Below, in pieces: positions 10,988 through 24,013 of a stretch of 64,000 nucleotides of DNA (position 1 is the first letter of the stretch; the number at the start of each line of letters is the position of its first letter). Origin of the DNA: Solea solea. Its lineage: Eukaryota; Chordata; Actinopteri; Pleuronectiformes; Soleidae. The stretch is from NCBI RefSeq assembly GCF_958295425.1, contig NC_081153.1:5987028-6051027 (forward strand). Direction: 5' to 3'. The notes beneath the pieces are model-generated. The model was not told the origin of the DNA. It searched no databases and worked only from the letters and a program-made list of their open reading frames with translations. Position numbers and translations under genes: made by a program.

Positions 10988-13900
10988 CCTGAGAGGGGGG
11001 CGGTTAGAAAAGGGAGCTGGAGGGTCTGGTTTATTCTATGGGGACACTGGAGGAAGAACAAAGAGAGGACCATGTGACTCGAGGTGAAGCCTCCTCTTTC
11101 TTTTGTGTGCCACATGGACACGAGCATCTGCGGCGAAAGGCCCCAAACAGAGACGTACGCCGCGCCAAAACAATGCAGAGACACTGTGTTGTTTTCACGG
11201 CGCGCGTGTGTGCGTGTGTGCGTGGTGTTGTTCGTTTGCATAGCTCTGAAGCCGGCATTCATCGGCTCCTTCTGATGCTGACTGGGTCCGGACAGGGGAA
11301 CTGCCCCGCTCATTACCATCAGTCATCGCTCTGGCTTGTTTGAGTCTGCACAGGCTGTTATTGTCCTGCATCGGACCAAGACGTCTCCAGCCACTCTGGT
11401 CCTGTAAGTGGTTTGAAAGGTCCAATGAGGGCAACACCAAATACAGATTTTAGGGCGTATAGTAAGCCAGCAAATTATTAGATTTTGTGTAAAATGTGTA
11501 GAGTTTTCAGTACTTCAGTCGTAGAACGTAGTCCGTAACCTCTAAGATGACTAAACTCTAGTCCGCTTCAAGGAGATGGTCTCACTCAAGTGTTTGCAGA
11601 GGGAAGAACGGCTAACAGACAGCAATAACGCCGCCGCTTCCATCCGTCCCAACTCTTCCTCCTCTGCTGGCTGATGCTGTCTTTATCTCAGTGTGAGACG
11701 AGACACTCGGATCAATGAATTTGTTATTTCGCAGTCGTCACAGTAGACGATTTGTCTGTTGTGAAGACGTTAAGCGTTTGTTTTCTTCCTCCAGTTCTTT
11801 CACTCTGACAAGTCACATGTGAAAAGCCAAGGATGAGGCAGATTTGTGCGCTCCATGCGTCATCACAAATGACATTTACTTCATCATGTAATGGATGTTT
11901 ATGAGAGATAAATGAGGTCATTCTGCAGCTCCGCAGTTTGCTTATGTCCTTGTCATCCAACCTAAATGTCCATATGAGTCACCTATTCTCGACATAATGG
12001 ACCTGTACTAAATAGTCTGTCATCCCCGTAACAATGGCACAATGCATAGCAACATTCTAAAACAGAGCAGCAGACCACAGATGGCTGCAGAACAGACATG
12101 GATGCAAGAAACAATGCAGTCTGTTGGTAATTAACAGGGGTCCGCTGAATGAAAGTGTTCTGCTCCGGCGAATCGTCCGTCCAGCCGCTACTGCCTCTCA
12201 AAGGTGCAATCACATGGTTGTAATGGGTTGTAATAAGCAACACAATCTGTCTCATTGCTTAATTTAGTTTTTATTGACCCCTAATATCACCTGGGGTGTC
12301 ATCTACTAAACTAAAAGATAGATTCAACCAAAGGCTTTATTTGGCCTGTATTCGGCCCTGGAGGTGGCCACCATGACTTTAGAAACGTACTTCCATCACT
12401 GTTGAAGGAACAGCCTCTGGACTTTTCTTCAGAATTAACCAGTTTTAACAAACAAAAAAAGGGAACCAAAGATGTGGCAAATCCTCTGTGTGAATGCATC
12501 CCTTAGGAGCTAAACAAACACTTTCCTCTGGATAGTACCAGATGACTGTGGGAGGAAATCCTACAGGGCAACTCGAGGAACAAGAAAATAATCCCCAACC
12601 TTCTGTCTGTGGCTTCTGTGCTCTGAACACTGAGGCAACACAAGTCAATCTTCTGCCAAATGACTCTGCACACGGTGCCAAATTACACAACACCACAAAA
12701 GTCCGTACATATGCAGGTGGCATTGGGGAATAATGCTTCATGACCACTCATATGTTTGAGTCATTGAGCATTTCTGGCCTGGTTAAACATCAGCCTTGGT
12801 AGTGGGCCACGGGGGATTATTCAGTAGATTAAATACGAATATTACCACAGTTCATTTATTGAAATTGTACCATTTCCCTTGGTACTTGTACACATATTGC
12901 ATGGAACACTCTTGAGAGCCCCACCTCACACATTACTCCTGTGGATAATTGCCGTCGCCTATCTGTACCAGAGGAGCAGATTAAGCCAATTTGTCACAAA
13001 AAAAACAAATAGATTGGGGTGACATATTCCTGAATCTCCTCAACAAATCAAGCTATTTGCTCCTGTCACCACAGGAGAAAAGCTGTGTTGTTGTGTTGAG
13101 TAGGTGTGGATTCAGGACTGGAGTAAGGAGAGGAAGACGGGATCTCATTAAAAATGACACAGCAAAGGGGAAAACCCAACAAGCGCTGACATTTAATTGT
13201 CATTCATCTAAACACCAGTGCCACAGTCCTGTCAGGGAAATAAACCGGAGTCGGGGAAGCTGAGTGCCAATGCACTTAAGCTGAGAGGAGACACACATAA
13301 ACATGTCTATACTGAATCTAGGTTAACTTTGTCTAGTCAATCTGCTGCAGGTTTTTTTTTCTATCCTTAATCTCCTCCTCTGTCTTAACACAGTGAGAGG
13401 TACGGCACATGATACAACAGAGTGTGAACGACGACGCTCGAGACCACAATTAAATCATCACCAAAGGTGTTAACAGAGTACGACCTTTGATTGAGTTGAT
13501 ACTTGATATTATATACAGACAAGCTGGAAACAGGTACCAGTCTAAACAGCAGTTTATAAAATGCCAATGATAGTGACAGTGACAGTGTGGTAAGACTTTA
13601 TATCACATATAGTAACAATAGTAGTAGGGAGATAATATTGTGCGACAATATTAAGGAATAAGGACATACAATCAGATTAAGACCATATTATTTCCAAAGT
13701 AAAAGCAATGTAATAGCTTGGGAATGAGAATTACAATTGACTGCCTTCAGTATAATACATTCACATCAAAATGTTGGGTATCAAAAATGATAATTACTAT
13801 ATTTTCAATTTGAAACTAAATCTCCTCCTAATGTCCTGCACATATTTTCCATTGTTTCCAAGCTATTACTTGGTGAATACTATAGAAATAACCCAACCCA

Positions 13901-15465
13901 AAGCTAGTTCCACTATGTTACTGGACTAGTGTAACCAAAAGTGTCAATAATCCCATTTGGTAGTCGGTAATGTTGTTGATTTTTGAACGCAGCGTAGGGC
14001 AATATGATAAGGAAACACCAGTTGTGAGCTGATGGAAATATAAACATCAATCCTTGATGATTTGCTTGAAAAGTTGACGTTGAAATCTGTTGAAATTGTC
14101 TAATTGCACAACCCTGTTAGTGCAGCTTAACTTAAACTGTCCAGCTGTGCTGAAAACAGAGGAGCAAACCAGCAAAACTCTGGACACAGTGCAATAAAAT
14201 AACAGACTGTAACTCCATTTCAAAATAAACAGCAGGAATATGAAGAAGCTGGTGAAGCAACAGTGAATCGTAATTGCTCACGGACAACAGATTTTCCCAA
14301 TCGCAAATGCAGGTTATTACCATGTATGGATTACATCTCAGATTCCCACTAAAGCCGGCATTGATCCCGTGCAGCCTGAGCTGCATCGCCCGGACTACAC
14401 CAATTGATTGGCCCCTACTGGTGAGAAAGAGCTGCTGTGGTCCCAGTGAAACCAGCACATTGATCCAGAGAGGCAGACAGAGATTAGACAGCAGAGAAAA
14501 AGAACATTGATCCCCAAGCCGCATCCAAAGGGCACTCCTGTCCTGATGGGTTGAGGGAGAGCCAAACCCCCTCCTCCACACCCACCCGCCCCAACTCCTG
14601 CGTCCCTCCTTCTCGTACTCCTTCACTTTGCTCGCTGGACCATGCATCAGTATTGTGTTGCTCTGGCCATGTGCCGCTCTCTCGCAGTGTATGAGCAAGC
14701 GACCAGTGGGAGGCACCACCCAAAACAGCAACACCAGGGGAGCCTTGTAATGTACTGCCCAGCTGCCCGACACTGTGAAGCTGCAATATAATAACAAATA
14801 ACTCATATTTATTCCATCAACTTTCACCCACAGGTTAGTTTTCACTATCTGATTTAAAAGCGTGCAAGTATTTGCCCCCCCCCGCACACGTGACCACGGT
14901 GAACAACACCATCAATTGCACACATGTCAAACTGTGATAAATGAGTCCAATAGCTGCACGGGGCAGCGGCGGAGTCCCAGATGCTTCAGCCTAGAATGAG
15001 GGAAAACGCAGCCCAGCACAGCCCGCTCCTCGAATGCTCAGTTGTGGAGTGAAGAGACGTTCACCTCAGGGACTGCAGTAAATATGTTACCCCCACTACA
15101 CTGTAACAAGATGGCTCCAATGCATCAACTCTGCCACATGCATGTCCAAAGGAGAAAAAAAGGACTCAAGAAATTAACTTTTGTTTTAAATCACCAGTTT
15201 CTCTTCATTTGCACAATTGTTTGATGCTCTCCGCAAAACATGAACAATACTTAAGCTACAAATACATCAAAAGAACACCACTTTGAGCAAGTTCTCCAGC
15301 ATCCCCGCATCCTGGTATGTACACAGACATTCACATACTAATGTTTCATCAAGGCTGCCACAATAGCAGTAAATTGTACGTTCATCCATCAACCCCAGCA
15401 TCTGCAGGAACCCCTTTTCCCCACAAGCCCTAGAGAGGAGTTTCAGAAGAGACGGTGGACCGTAC

Positions 15466-15619
15466 CTGTTTGCCAGATGTACACAGGTCTATTTTCCACT
15501 GCGGTTTCTGCATCCAGTTCCCAGATGGAGAGAAAGAACAGCGCTAACCTCCAGAGAGAGGGGAGGGGTGCACTACTCGAGACTCCCAGTGTCCCCGCAG
15601 CTCTGACGGTCAGCCCCAT
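15466..15619 (-). CDS. thsd7a: Thrombospondin type-1 domain-containing protein 7A, first coding exon (partial gene)
   Basis: Translating the minus strand from the ATG at 15619 gives 51 codons plus one base, then a splice donor G|GTACGG at 15465. The protein begins MGL like human THSD7A, has a hydrophobic signal-peptide core (about residues 22-35, LWRLALFFLSIW), and ends PVYIWQTG, matching the family's LYLWKTG that opens the first thrombospondin-like repeat; the next exon should start with the PWG-type TSP motif. The start is well placed (GCC before ATGG), and the frame upstream has no other in-frame ATG within 36 codons. THSD7A is a large type I membrane glycoprotein of endothelium, neurons and podocytes. 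No other thsd7a exon was found to the left, so exon 2 lies outside the window and intron 1 exceeds 15.4 kb. Identity rests on this short exon plus head-to-head synteny with tmem106b; thsd7b is the main alternative, but it does not neighbour TMEM106B in human. Confidence 0.82.
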
Positions 15620-15924
15620 GGCCACCGCACGGCAACTACTGTAGTTCCCAATGCAGTCCAGAGGAAAAAGGCAAGCCTGGCCACGAGGTACGGAACTGGA
15701 CTTAAGTGTGGTTTCTGCTTTGTCCACACCAGTGTGTCCAAGAAAGTAATCCCGGGCAGACGGGGCTGAGGTCTTCTCTCGCTCTCCGGCTCCTCTCCGA
15801 TTCTCTTTCTCTCTATGCTCCTAATGAGAGAGAATGAGGTCTGGCAGCTATAAAACAGGGAACAATAGATCCCTAAGCACAGCCTGCTGCTGCTCTATGC
15901 CGTCTTGATGCACCACCTCCCTCT

Positions 15925-15969
<45 letters not shown>

Positions 15970-16040
15970 CATCGCTCACACACACACATAGCAGACACAT
16001 GCACACACGCCCACCCTCTCTACCCTCCCTCTTTCTCACT
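15620..16040 (-). promoter_or_regulatory. thsd7a: thsd7a 5' flank / probable 5' UTR and proximal promoter
   Basis: This lies directly upstream of the thsd7a start codon on the minus strand. It includes a pyrimidine-rich stretch 15770-15820 and a long (CT)n tract 15918-15968 on the plus strand, which reads as (GA)n in the gene's direction. GA tracts are common near vertebrate promoters. No minus-strand TATA box is evident; the TATAAAA near 15849 is on the plus strand. The transcription start and any untranslated upstream exon cannot be placed from sequence alone. Confidence 0.4.
15918..15968. repeat. (CT)n tract upstream of thsd7a
   Basis: CT run of about 25 units with CCCTCT interruptions at its left; it reads (GA)n in the direction of thsd7a, about 300 bases upstream of its start codon. 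Confidence 0.92.
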
Positions 16041-16169
16041 CATCCCTCAATGCTAGAGGAAGATGCTCTGTGCTTCGACTTGAGAACAAAGTCAAAATAA
16101 AACACAAAATAAAAATTTAAATCATGCTCTGGTTTAGAGGAAAAGGTCAAATAAAACTGGGATTTAAAA

Positions 16170-16293
16170 AGAGGGGTTCCACAAGGCTCTGTCCTTGGTC
16201 CACTGCTCTTTACGACTGCACATAAATCGTTCACAGAAAATTGTGTCATTGAGCAGAGGTGCATCTACGCTGATGACATTCTTAAATGCATCT
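16170..16293 (+). pseudogene. LINE reverse-transcriptase fragment
   Basis: In one frame the sequence reads RGVPQGSVLGPLLF and, 18 residues later, YADDI, before a stop codon at about 16291. These are the conserved fingers/palm motif and the catalytic YADD box of non-LTR retrotransposon reverse transcriptase. Only about 40 codons remain. The clade (Rex, L2, RTE or similar) cannot be told. It lies just upstream of the thsd7a 5' flank. Confidence 0.85.
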
Positions 16294-19200
16294 GAAAAAG
16301 AAACAATTTCAATCTTTAGTATAGGCTATTGTGCAAGGGAAAATGGGGTGGAGGCTGATTGTCATAAGCCCCTCCTACCAGGTGAGCATGGACAGAGATC
16401 AACGTTACATGCATGAGAGATGACCCAAGGCAATCTCTCATCTCCTGGAAGGCTGAGTCTGTATTGACATGTTTTGATGAGTTCACTCATTCACTGTTCA
16501 ATTCTCTTTCAGACCTTTTTGTACCTTTTTTATTAGATGCTATGTAAGCAGTAGTTACCAATGCTGAAATCACAGCCTTTTTCCATTGAAGGTACCTATA
16601 TGTACCTATATGTATGAACAGCCAAGAGGAACACCCTCTCCCTCTCTGTGATTGGTCAAAATTGCCAAACCAAAGTTTAACCCTCTTAGGACCATCATGA
16701 TAATCAGGCCATTTGGATTTATTTTTGATTTATGGCTGTAGAATTGTCAAAAAAATGAGTAGCTGACCTCACAAACCTGTGACACGCTGGTGAAGAATGC
16801 AATGACAAGAATATGGGCGCAAAGCTCCATTTCTCTGCTTTTGAGGGTTGCTCATGAGGGTTGCACGGGTTGCTGTGCCAATCTCAGCAGGCGGGGTCAC
16901 ACACTGGACAGATCTCCAGTCCATAGTTTTTGAATTTTCTAAATATCACAAACGGACTAGGAGTTACGGTAATGAGAAGTACACATGCTAAATGGTAACA
17001 GAAGGGTTTAAAGGAGTGTGTGAATCAAGATTTCTCACAGATGGGTTAAGTTACATCATGCTGAGAGGTTATTGATCAATAGCACATACAAAATACACAT
17101 AAGTAATTCCTTTTAAGGACAGACAGAGGCAACAGCAACATTGTGCAATTCTAAATAGGTTGTTGTTTGAGTAAAAAAGTGACTTCCTTGTACTTCTCAG
17201 CAAACCCAGTTGTTGGATAAATGGATACTGGATAAATTCTTCTTGTCCCCACCTGCTCTGCTCTGCTGCTGCTGTATGCACACCAACGCTCCCTGAGGCA
17301 GATCTGATAGTATTGCTTGACAGAGCCTGTTCTCAGATGACGGACACAACATACAAACACTCAAGAGCAAACCTTAAGCAAACTGCAGCAGCCGTCACGG
17401 ATCGAGAGAGACTACTGTCTGGCTCTGGTACATGAACAAATCTGGTGAACTCACAACATTCCCTTCGGGCATGTGAGTGTACGACCTGCAGTGGAACATG
17501 CACTGAAAGTGAGCAAAATGTGTGCGGGTGAATCAGCGAGGTCCAGTCAAGCGTAGAGTTCTGCATTACTGCTTAGTTACAGCTTCTCAACTTCTCCTTG
17601 GCTCTCAGCAGCAAACGCACACTGGGTTTTGGAGTGCACGCATGCCTTATTTCCTGGAGGTAGTATACACACCTATATAAACCTGATTATTCATATTAAA
17701 CTCATTAAAAGTACCCGGCAGAAAAGATTAGTTTGTTCACAGCGAGGGATGCTGGAATGTCAGGTGCGTTTCTTTTATCGCAGTTGTATTTGTAATTGTA
17801 TACTGGCAACAGTTTTTTGTAACCTGGCAACAGGAAGTGCTTGAGAGAAGAGCTTGGGAAATGAGGTCGCGCGCACCTCCATCGCAGAAAGCAGCTGCTT
17901 GTGTGTGTAGACACAGTCCCTGCGGGTGCTATTATGTTTCTGTCAAAACTTATTTTAACTTGCAAATCACGGAGTTGTTATGCATTATTTCCAAAAGGAT
18001 GATCATACAGAATCTTTTCATTTGTGTAACCAGTGATTTTGGGGAGCACAGCATGGTCACACCTGCACCAGGCCTGACCACCAACACCACAATAACCCCA
18101 GACCATACCAGCACTTCACATAGACCACCCCACCCCCCCCCCCCCCAGACCTCCAAAACCCCCAGGGCTCTTCACTTATTTCACAGCCATTAGCTCAATA
18201 AATGAGCCTTTCACTCTCTGCTTGATGTCAACAAGAGCCAAGCTGCACCTTCTCAGTCCTAAACTACCCAGCTGCCCTGCTGCTCTGCATTTAAGACACC
18301 CAAGTGTACCACAATCATTAACGCACACACACACTCTTGCCATAACTTCATGAATGTTGGAACAAATCCCAAGCTACAAATGTAAATCTATTTAATACAG
18401 TTTGTTTGTTTTGAAATAAAAACAATTCAACATTGAAATGACTCTCTTTTGTGTTAACTAGCATTAATATATAAACTCGTAGTACAGTCTACAGCATAGC
18501 TCATGATGCTTTTCATGCTGTATTTTCCATAAAGTTCCTTACATTGCTTTGCTTTAGAAGCACGTATGCATACATGTGCATGGCCAATGTGTGCAGGACA
18601 ATCTCATATTGTTTTTATGCCCTTTTAACACCTATGTTTTCATGTAATTGATTGGTATGTCATGGGTTCATCTTTAAAAGTAGACTCTCTGTGTATCAAA
18701 CTGCTTGATTGCAGGAGACAGTAGTTCAAAGGGCCTGAATCTGAAGGGGACTTTCCGAATTTAAAAAGAAGCTTAGAATAAAAAGGGTTCTGACAAGAGA
18801 AGAGAGAGAGACAAGATCAGGTTTAATAATGATCTGGCATTTCCATGATGGACAAGCTCTGTGAGCTGTGAAAGAGGAACAAAACATTCAGAACAAGCTC
18901 TTCTCTTCCTGGACTTGTGAGTAAGTTGATGCAAACATTATGTCATTCTGTCTGTTTACATCAGTGACAGCAAGAAAAAGCATTACGGCTTCCTGCTCTC
19001 AAGGCCCTGGTATATTGCGGACCTTGGTATATAAGGTCCTGTAGTATCCCTCTTCACCATTGGGTGGCGGTAGAAGTAAGGACGCAGGGAATAGAAGAAG
19101 AAGAAAAATGCTACAGCTCCCTCGAACACGTCTGGTTCGAGCGCCTCACAGTTGAAAGGCTTGGATGAGGCTTGGCGAGTACTTCTTCTGTTGTCAAAAC

Positions 19201-21204
19201 TTTTCTTCTGCTTGGGGAGCGAGGCTTATATGCCATCTACCTGTGGGGTGGAAATTAAGTTCACTCATGCACTATCCATGCACAACCAAAATTCCAAAAT
19301 CTGGGCTGCACGCGCAGCCTACGCATTGATGACGCAAATTGCGTCAAGCGCATGGTGCGCATTGGGTCTGCGTGCGGACGTGTACTACATTTTAGTCCAG
19401 CCCACCTTCCATAACTAGTGGGGCTCAGTTATTACAATTTAGACCTTTGACCTCCCTCCACTTTTCGGTCTAATCTGACCAATTTTGCCCCATGAGATCC
19501 TCCGGGTTATCTCAAAACATACATTTGCTGGTCGCCACTTTTCCACTGCACTTTGAGGACTTTAATCAACTTGGTCGAGAATCACTGAAGAAAGGTCAAA
19601 GCACCACAAAGGCACGTCCAGACAACACGACTGAACCCAGTCTTTGTCAAAACCTAGCCTTACCTCAAGTACCTCAGGTCAGGAATCCACCTGTCCTACT
19701 GAACCTATTTAATGCCGAACGACAAACCAGCCTCCTCAGTGATCCCTGTGCCGCCAGTATAACTGTATATTTACCGTGTCTTGAGCACCAGCTGCATGGA
19801 AACGTACACAATCTCTCATCTCGGTCATTTATGTAATTTGGGAGAACAGCCTGTACAACACGAGCGAGTGATTACGCGGGTCGCTGGGGCATCTCAAGGA
19901 GGAAGAGGACGGGAGTGGAAGAAAATGAGCTGGAGTAAGAGCAAGGCTTTCTGCGGCGGAGCTTATCGTGGGCTCCACGTGGCTGTTATCTGACCCTGAT
20001 TAGTTGAAATCTGCTGGGTGGGATTATAGTCTCTGCTACATGTGTTGAAGACGACAAACAGCGGAGGAGTCAGGGACACGCCTGTCGAGGAGAAAAATGG
20101 TAAGATAACAATAATGTTAATTATAGAGTATTAAATTAATAATTATTATAGCATGTTATAAAATAACACACACTGTTGCCTACAGACTTAGATATGTGCA
20201 CTGTTATTAGTGCTGTGCAATTTCGACATACACTCACTATTCACATTATGTGAGTCACAATTAATTATTAAGTGATTTAAAAAAAAGTAATTTTAGTCAC
20301 TTTAATTCAATTTAAAAGAGCAAACATTTCAAAGAAGGTCGTGTTTGTTTGTCACCAGCTGTGCATGTCAATGACACACTTGGTTAGATGTGCACAAAGA
20401 AAAATGTTTGAAAGAAAAATGTACCTCATGCAAAAATATAAATAATTTAAAAAAACTGTTGTGAAAGCTAAATTGGCTGGATGCAGGTTCGAAAAAAAAT
20501 ATAATTAGTGTGCAAACAAATCACATGAAAGGAAAGTCTCTGGTGCGCAAAGGCTGTTAGTGTATAGATTAGCCTCATTAAATTAGATTTAAAATAACAT
20601 TCCTGAGTAAATATGGCTGCTCGCTCTCAGTTCCCTTAGTGCAGCCTGAAAAATAATGAAGGACAGACACCACCTGACCTCTGGTAGACGACACAGAACT
20701 ATCAAAAGGCCTCGTGCACAAAAGAGGTGTTTTTTTTCATGCAAATGATTGGCACTTAAGTCATATTACAGTATAGATAATGAAACTTAAAAGCCTGTAT
20801 CCAGTCCATGCAGCTTTCAAATCATTCAGCTTTTATCGAGGTGGATTTCTACACATGGACCCAACCAATCAGAATCAGTGTGTTGTTAACATTCACAATA
20901 TACATACGAATAAAGAAAACTTACATGTGCTGGTGTTCCTCAATTCTTCTAAAAACATGTCTTTTATTGTATTTATTACATTTTGAGTGCAACACGTTTG
21001 TGTCCTTTGTTATAAAGTCTTGTGTTTGCGCGAGTGTTTTTGTACAACGACAAATGATCTTCTTTTCTACCCTGCAACAATGTGACAAAACCCTTTATAT
21101 ACCGAGTAGAAGAAAACACACTTTCATCACCTAAAAGAGGTGTAAGTTAAAGTGTAGTAGAAGAGCAATAACACTTCCAGTCACTGTCTATAAATAACAC
21201 TGCT

Positions 21205-21224
21205 ACACACACACACACACACAC
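21205..21224. repeat. (CA)n microsatellite
   Basis: Ten CA units. Confidence 0.9.
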
Positions 21225-21849
21225 TCGTCTGGTGAGTTTGGACTTCCTCGGGGTTGATGGCTCAGGTTCACACACTGTTGCCTTCGCAGCAGATGTGAAG
21301 TAAAAATAATTCCATCTGGTGTCTGAGAACACAAATGTGTTTATTCCAGCTCCACTCTGACGCATGCAGTCAACCTGAGATTCATCACCTGCAGCGATCA
21401 CAGAAAAAAAACGTGTCAAATAAAACAGCCATCTCTTCACATTCGTCAGCAAACGGTAGAATGTAACTTAAAGATACACAAATGTTCCCTCAACACCGAT
21501 CAATCCTGTCAGCCTCACATGATTCTCTGTGTCTCTTGTGTCACCCGGCGACATTCCCACGCTGCACACAGGAAGTGCCTTGTTTTATGCTCAAGACAGA
21601 CGTCATTGACTGAAAACACGAAGAAGCGACCATGAAAAGTTTTCATTTCAGCAGTTAAATGCTTTGGATCTGGTAGTTCCTACGACTTCCTCAGGGGGGC
21701 GACATACATTCTGCACTACAGCTTTAATGACAGTGTTATAGTCAGTGTGTCATGACCTCCCCCCGAACATCCATCCAGGTGCTTTTTTGTTGGACTTTTT
21801 ATTAATCTGTTTTCTCCACATTGTGCTTTTAACCGTTTCCTGTTTGAAT

Positions 21850-21980
21850 CTGAAGTTTTGTCCTTGTGTGTAACCTTGTTTAGTTTGACTTCCTGTCCTG
21901 TCTTCCCTGTTGATTGTCTGCCCCGCCCTAATGCGTCTCACCTGTGTCTCGTTTGTCTCACCTGTGTCAGTCTCTGTGCT
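21850..21980 (+). repeat. Dispersed-repeat fragment (CTTCCTGTCCTGTC / CACCTGTGTC)
   Basis: GACTTCCTGTCCTGTCTTCC, GATTGTCTGCCCCGCC and CTCACCTGTGTCTCGTTTGT resemble the tail of a common fish retroposon. A similar piece is at 23766-23880 (CACTTCCTGTCATCGAG, GATTACCTGATTGTCTCCAG). Confidence 0.4.
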
Positions 21981-23765
21981 GTTGGTTTATGTCTGGGGTT
22001 TTTTTCCATTTATGTTTTCCTTTTTTTTTGCCCTTTCTTTTTGTTAAATTTAATTCATCTTCAGCTCTTTTTGAAAACCGTGTAACACTTGAGTGAACAC
22101 AACCTTTCCAATATTTATTCATTCTCTTGCAGAGTGGAGGGAGATAAGTGGTGGCTAATAATTATAACACATAGTTGCGAACCAGTCTAAATGTGGATTG
22201 ATTGTGTTGACATCTGCAAATGGATTTTTTTTCACTTCACTTCAAACCTTTTAACGAAAGCAAACGAGGTGTTGCTGCTTTGACCTTGTAGTTTAAAGTT
22301 ATCATGCAAAACACTAGCTTTGCTTTTGCTGTGAATGCACCATTGGGAGTTATAATAAGCAGAAGAGTAAAACTTGCATTTTAGTGATGTACACTTTTCT
22401 TTTCTGAATATACGATCATTTTAAGCCTCTAATATGACGATTTCCCCCCTCATCTCGCAACACTGATTCACCATCACATTTTTTATGTGAAATTTCACTT
22501 GTCTCTTGTCTGACCGCACTGCAGTGCAGTGCAGTGTTATAACTGAAGTGTTACGGCCAGTAATTTATCCAGCACTGGCTCGAGGTGAGTTCATGCAGGC
22601 ACTGTGTGTTCAACACGACTCAGAGATGTGAGTGCATGTGTGAGTGGTGGGTGGCCTGTCGTCAGTGAGATGCCTGCACCAGTGGCAAATTTGCAAGCAC
22701 AGTTTTTTGAGAGGTCCATGTGGAGTGCAGGGTCTGGGCCCCCTTTCACACATCGCGACACGTTTGTGTGCCGCGCAGCCAATTATACTGGAGGCTTCCT
22801 GCTCGAAAAGTCAAGCTTACTTTTCAAATCCTGCCTTCAAAAACATGTTTTTCGTTAAGTCTTTTAATAATTACCATTTCGTGTATCCCCTGCACATATC
22901 TAGTGAGGCTATTTTGGTCATGCAAGAACATTGCACTCACAAGAGAGTTTGTTACGTTTGCAGAGCCAGATTCCACAGATTTTCTGCTCTTCTGTGTTCG
23001 CCATTGTCAGCACAAAAACACACCATACCATCATTACTGTATTCATCTGATGAGTCAAATGGTCATACACTCATAGTGCCCTCTCTTGGACAGTCTGATG
23101 TACCTCTAGGCTGTATATTTTTTGCACTCATACTGTTTTTTAAGGTTTGAAATTAATTCTAAATGAATTGGAAATCAAATTAAATTGTGAATATGAATGA
23201 AATCCATTCAGGAAATGTGCACAAAAAAATATGATTTCCAAATGATTTCTGTGCTTAGCAGCAAATAAAAACATCCATACACCATTCTGTAAAGACGAGT
23301 GGTTGCCTATTTGCTGCTTGTCCTCTCTCTGATCGTTCACGTACCCAGCAGAGCGCCTCCATTCACTCAATTCAAGTCAACGTCAGTGCACACAGGGAGT
23401 AACTAAGTCCTTGATGTTATCACGAGCAAGGCTGTTTAACACTTTTAAAAGTGATAAGCATAAGACCTGTCTGTGGGGACGCGAAGAAGGCGTTCAAATA
23501 TTAATATTTATCAAGTTTAAAACATATTTGTCAGCACTGAAGTTTGTGTCACTTTGTAAACTGCTTACTCCCTGCACTTAGAGAAAAAATCAATGATTTT
23601 ACATCACAGCACACAGAGAGCTGTTGGTCCACTGCCGCCTCCATCAGGAAGTTCAACTGACTTGAGTATTTATATATAATCCTTCTTTTGGATTTATTAA
23701 CCAAAGAGGAGGAGTGGTGTTCATTGCTCCTTTTAGCAGGTTCACCTCGGTTCTGTAAGTTACAT

Positions 23766-23880
23766 CCCACTTCCTGTCATCGAGTCCAGTTTGTTTGGTT
23801 TCTGTTTCCCCTCCTTGTGTTCCCACTTGTGTTGATTACCTGATTGTCTCCAGCCTGGTCATTTTGCTTTCCTCTCCACA
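23766..23880 (+). repeat. Second dispersed-repeat fragment of the same type
   Basis: CACTTCCTGTCATCG, CCTTGTGTTCCCACTTGTGT and GATTACCTGATTGTCTCCAG recur in the order seen near 21890. The source element is not identified. Confidence 0.4.
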
Positions 23881-23918
23881 CTGTGGACCCTTCTTGTGTG
23901 TAGCTGATCAGTGTGTGA

Positions 23919-23952
23919 CCTTTGATTGTGACTTTTTCATCACAATCAAAGG
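23919..23952. repeat. 13-14-bp perfect hairpin
   Basis: CCTTTGATTGTGA (23919-23931) and TCACAATCAAAGG (23940-23952) are exact inverted repeats around an 8-base loop; one more A-T pair extends the stem. It is next to the left side of the TTAA-flanked MITE. Confidence 0.9.
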
Positions 23953-24013
23953 TTTTCAACCATGAAAACAAGTTATATTAACTTGTTTACACAATGCAAT
24001 CTCTCTGATTTAA

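Larger units (their letters stand above)
1..15465 (-). other. thsd7a: thsd7a intron 1 (partial)
   Basis: This whole stretch lies downstream of the thsd7a exon 1 donor on the minus strand and has no reading frame resembling THSD7A or any other protein I recognise. The long THSD7A exon 2, with its many Cys and WSxW motifs, would stand out and is not here. The intron holds mobile-element fragments (near 1014-1448, 2908-3082, 3755-3910, 5848-6093, 7497-7640, 9896-10061) and microsatellites, listed separately. Non-repetitive stretches include about 4330-5240, 6430-6760, 7080-7310 and 10200-11440; I cannot assign a function to them. Confidence 0.75.
16301..23765. other. Intergenic, thsd7a to tmem106b, part 1
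   Basis: No gene is supported here. A weak TTAA-type element candidate lies at about 16676-17010 (left CCCTCTTAGG, right CAGAAGGG). About 19060-19400 carries a diverged inverted relative of 29900-30030 (shared words GCGTCATCAA and CAGATTTTGGAAT after reversal). The remainder is unremarkable AT-rich sequence with a (CA)n run. Confidence 0.6.

Noticed and set aside
14132..14887. 251-codon open frame on the minus strand, the longest in the window
   Set aside because: It lies in thsd7a intron 1, has no recognisable domain, includes many Trp/Cys/His in a pattern typical of chance frames, and has no splice or promoter context.
22644..23150. 168-codon plus-strand frame
   Set aside because: No recognisable motif, and overlapping frames of similar length exist in the same DNA.
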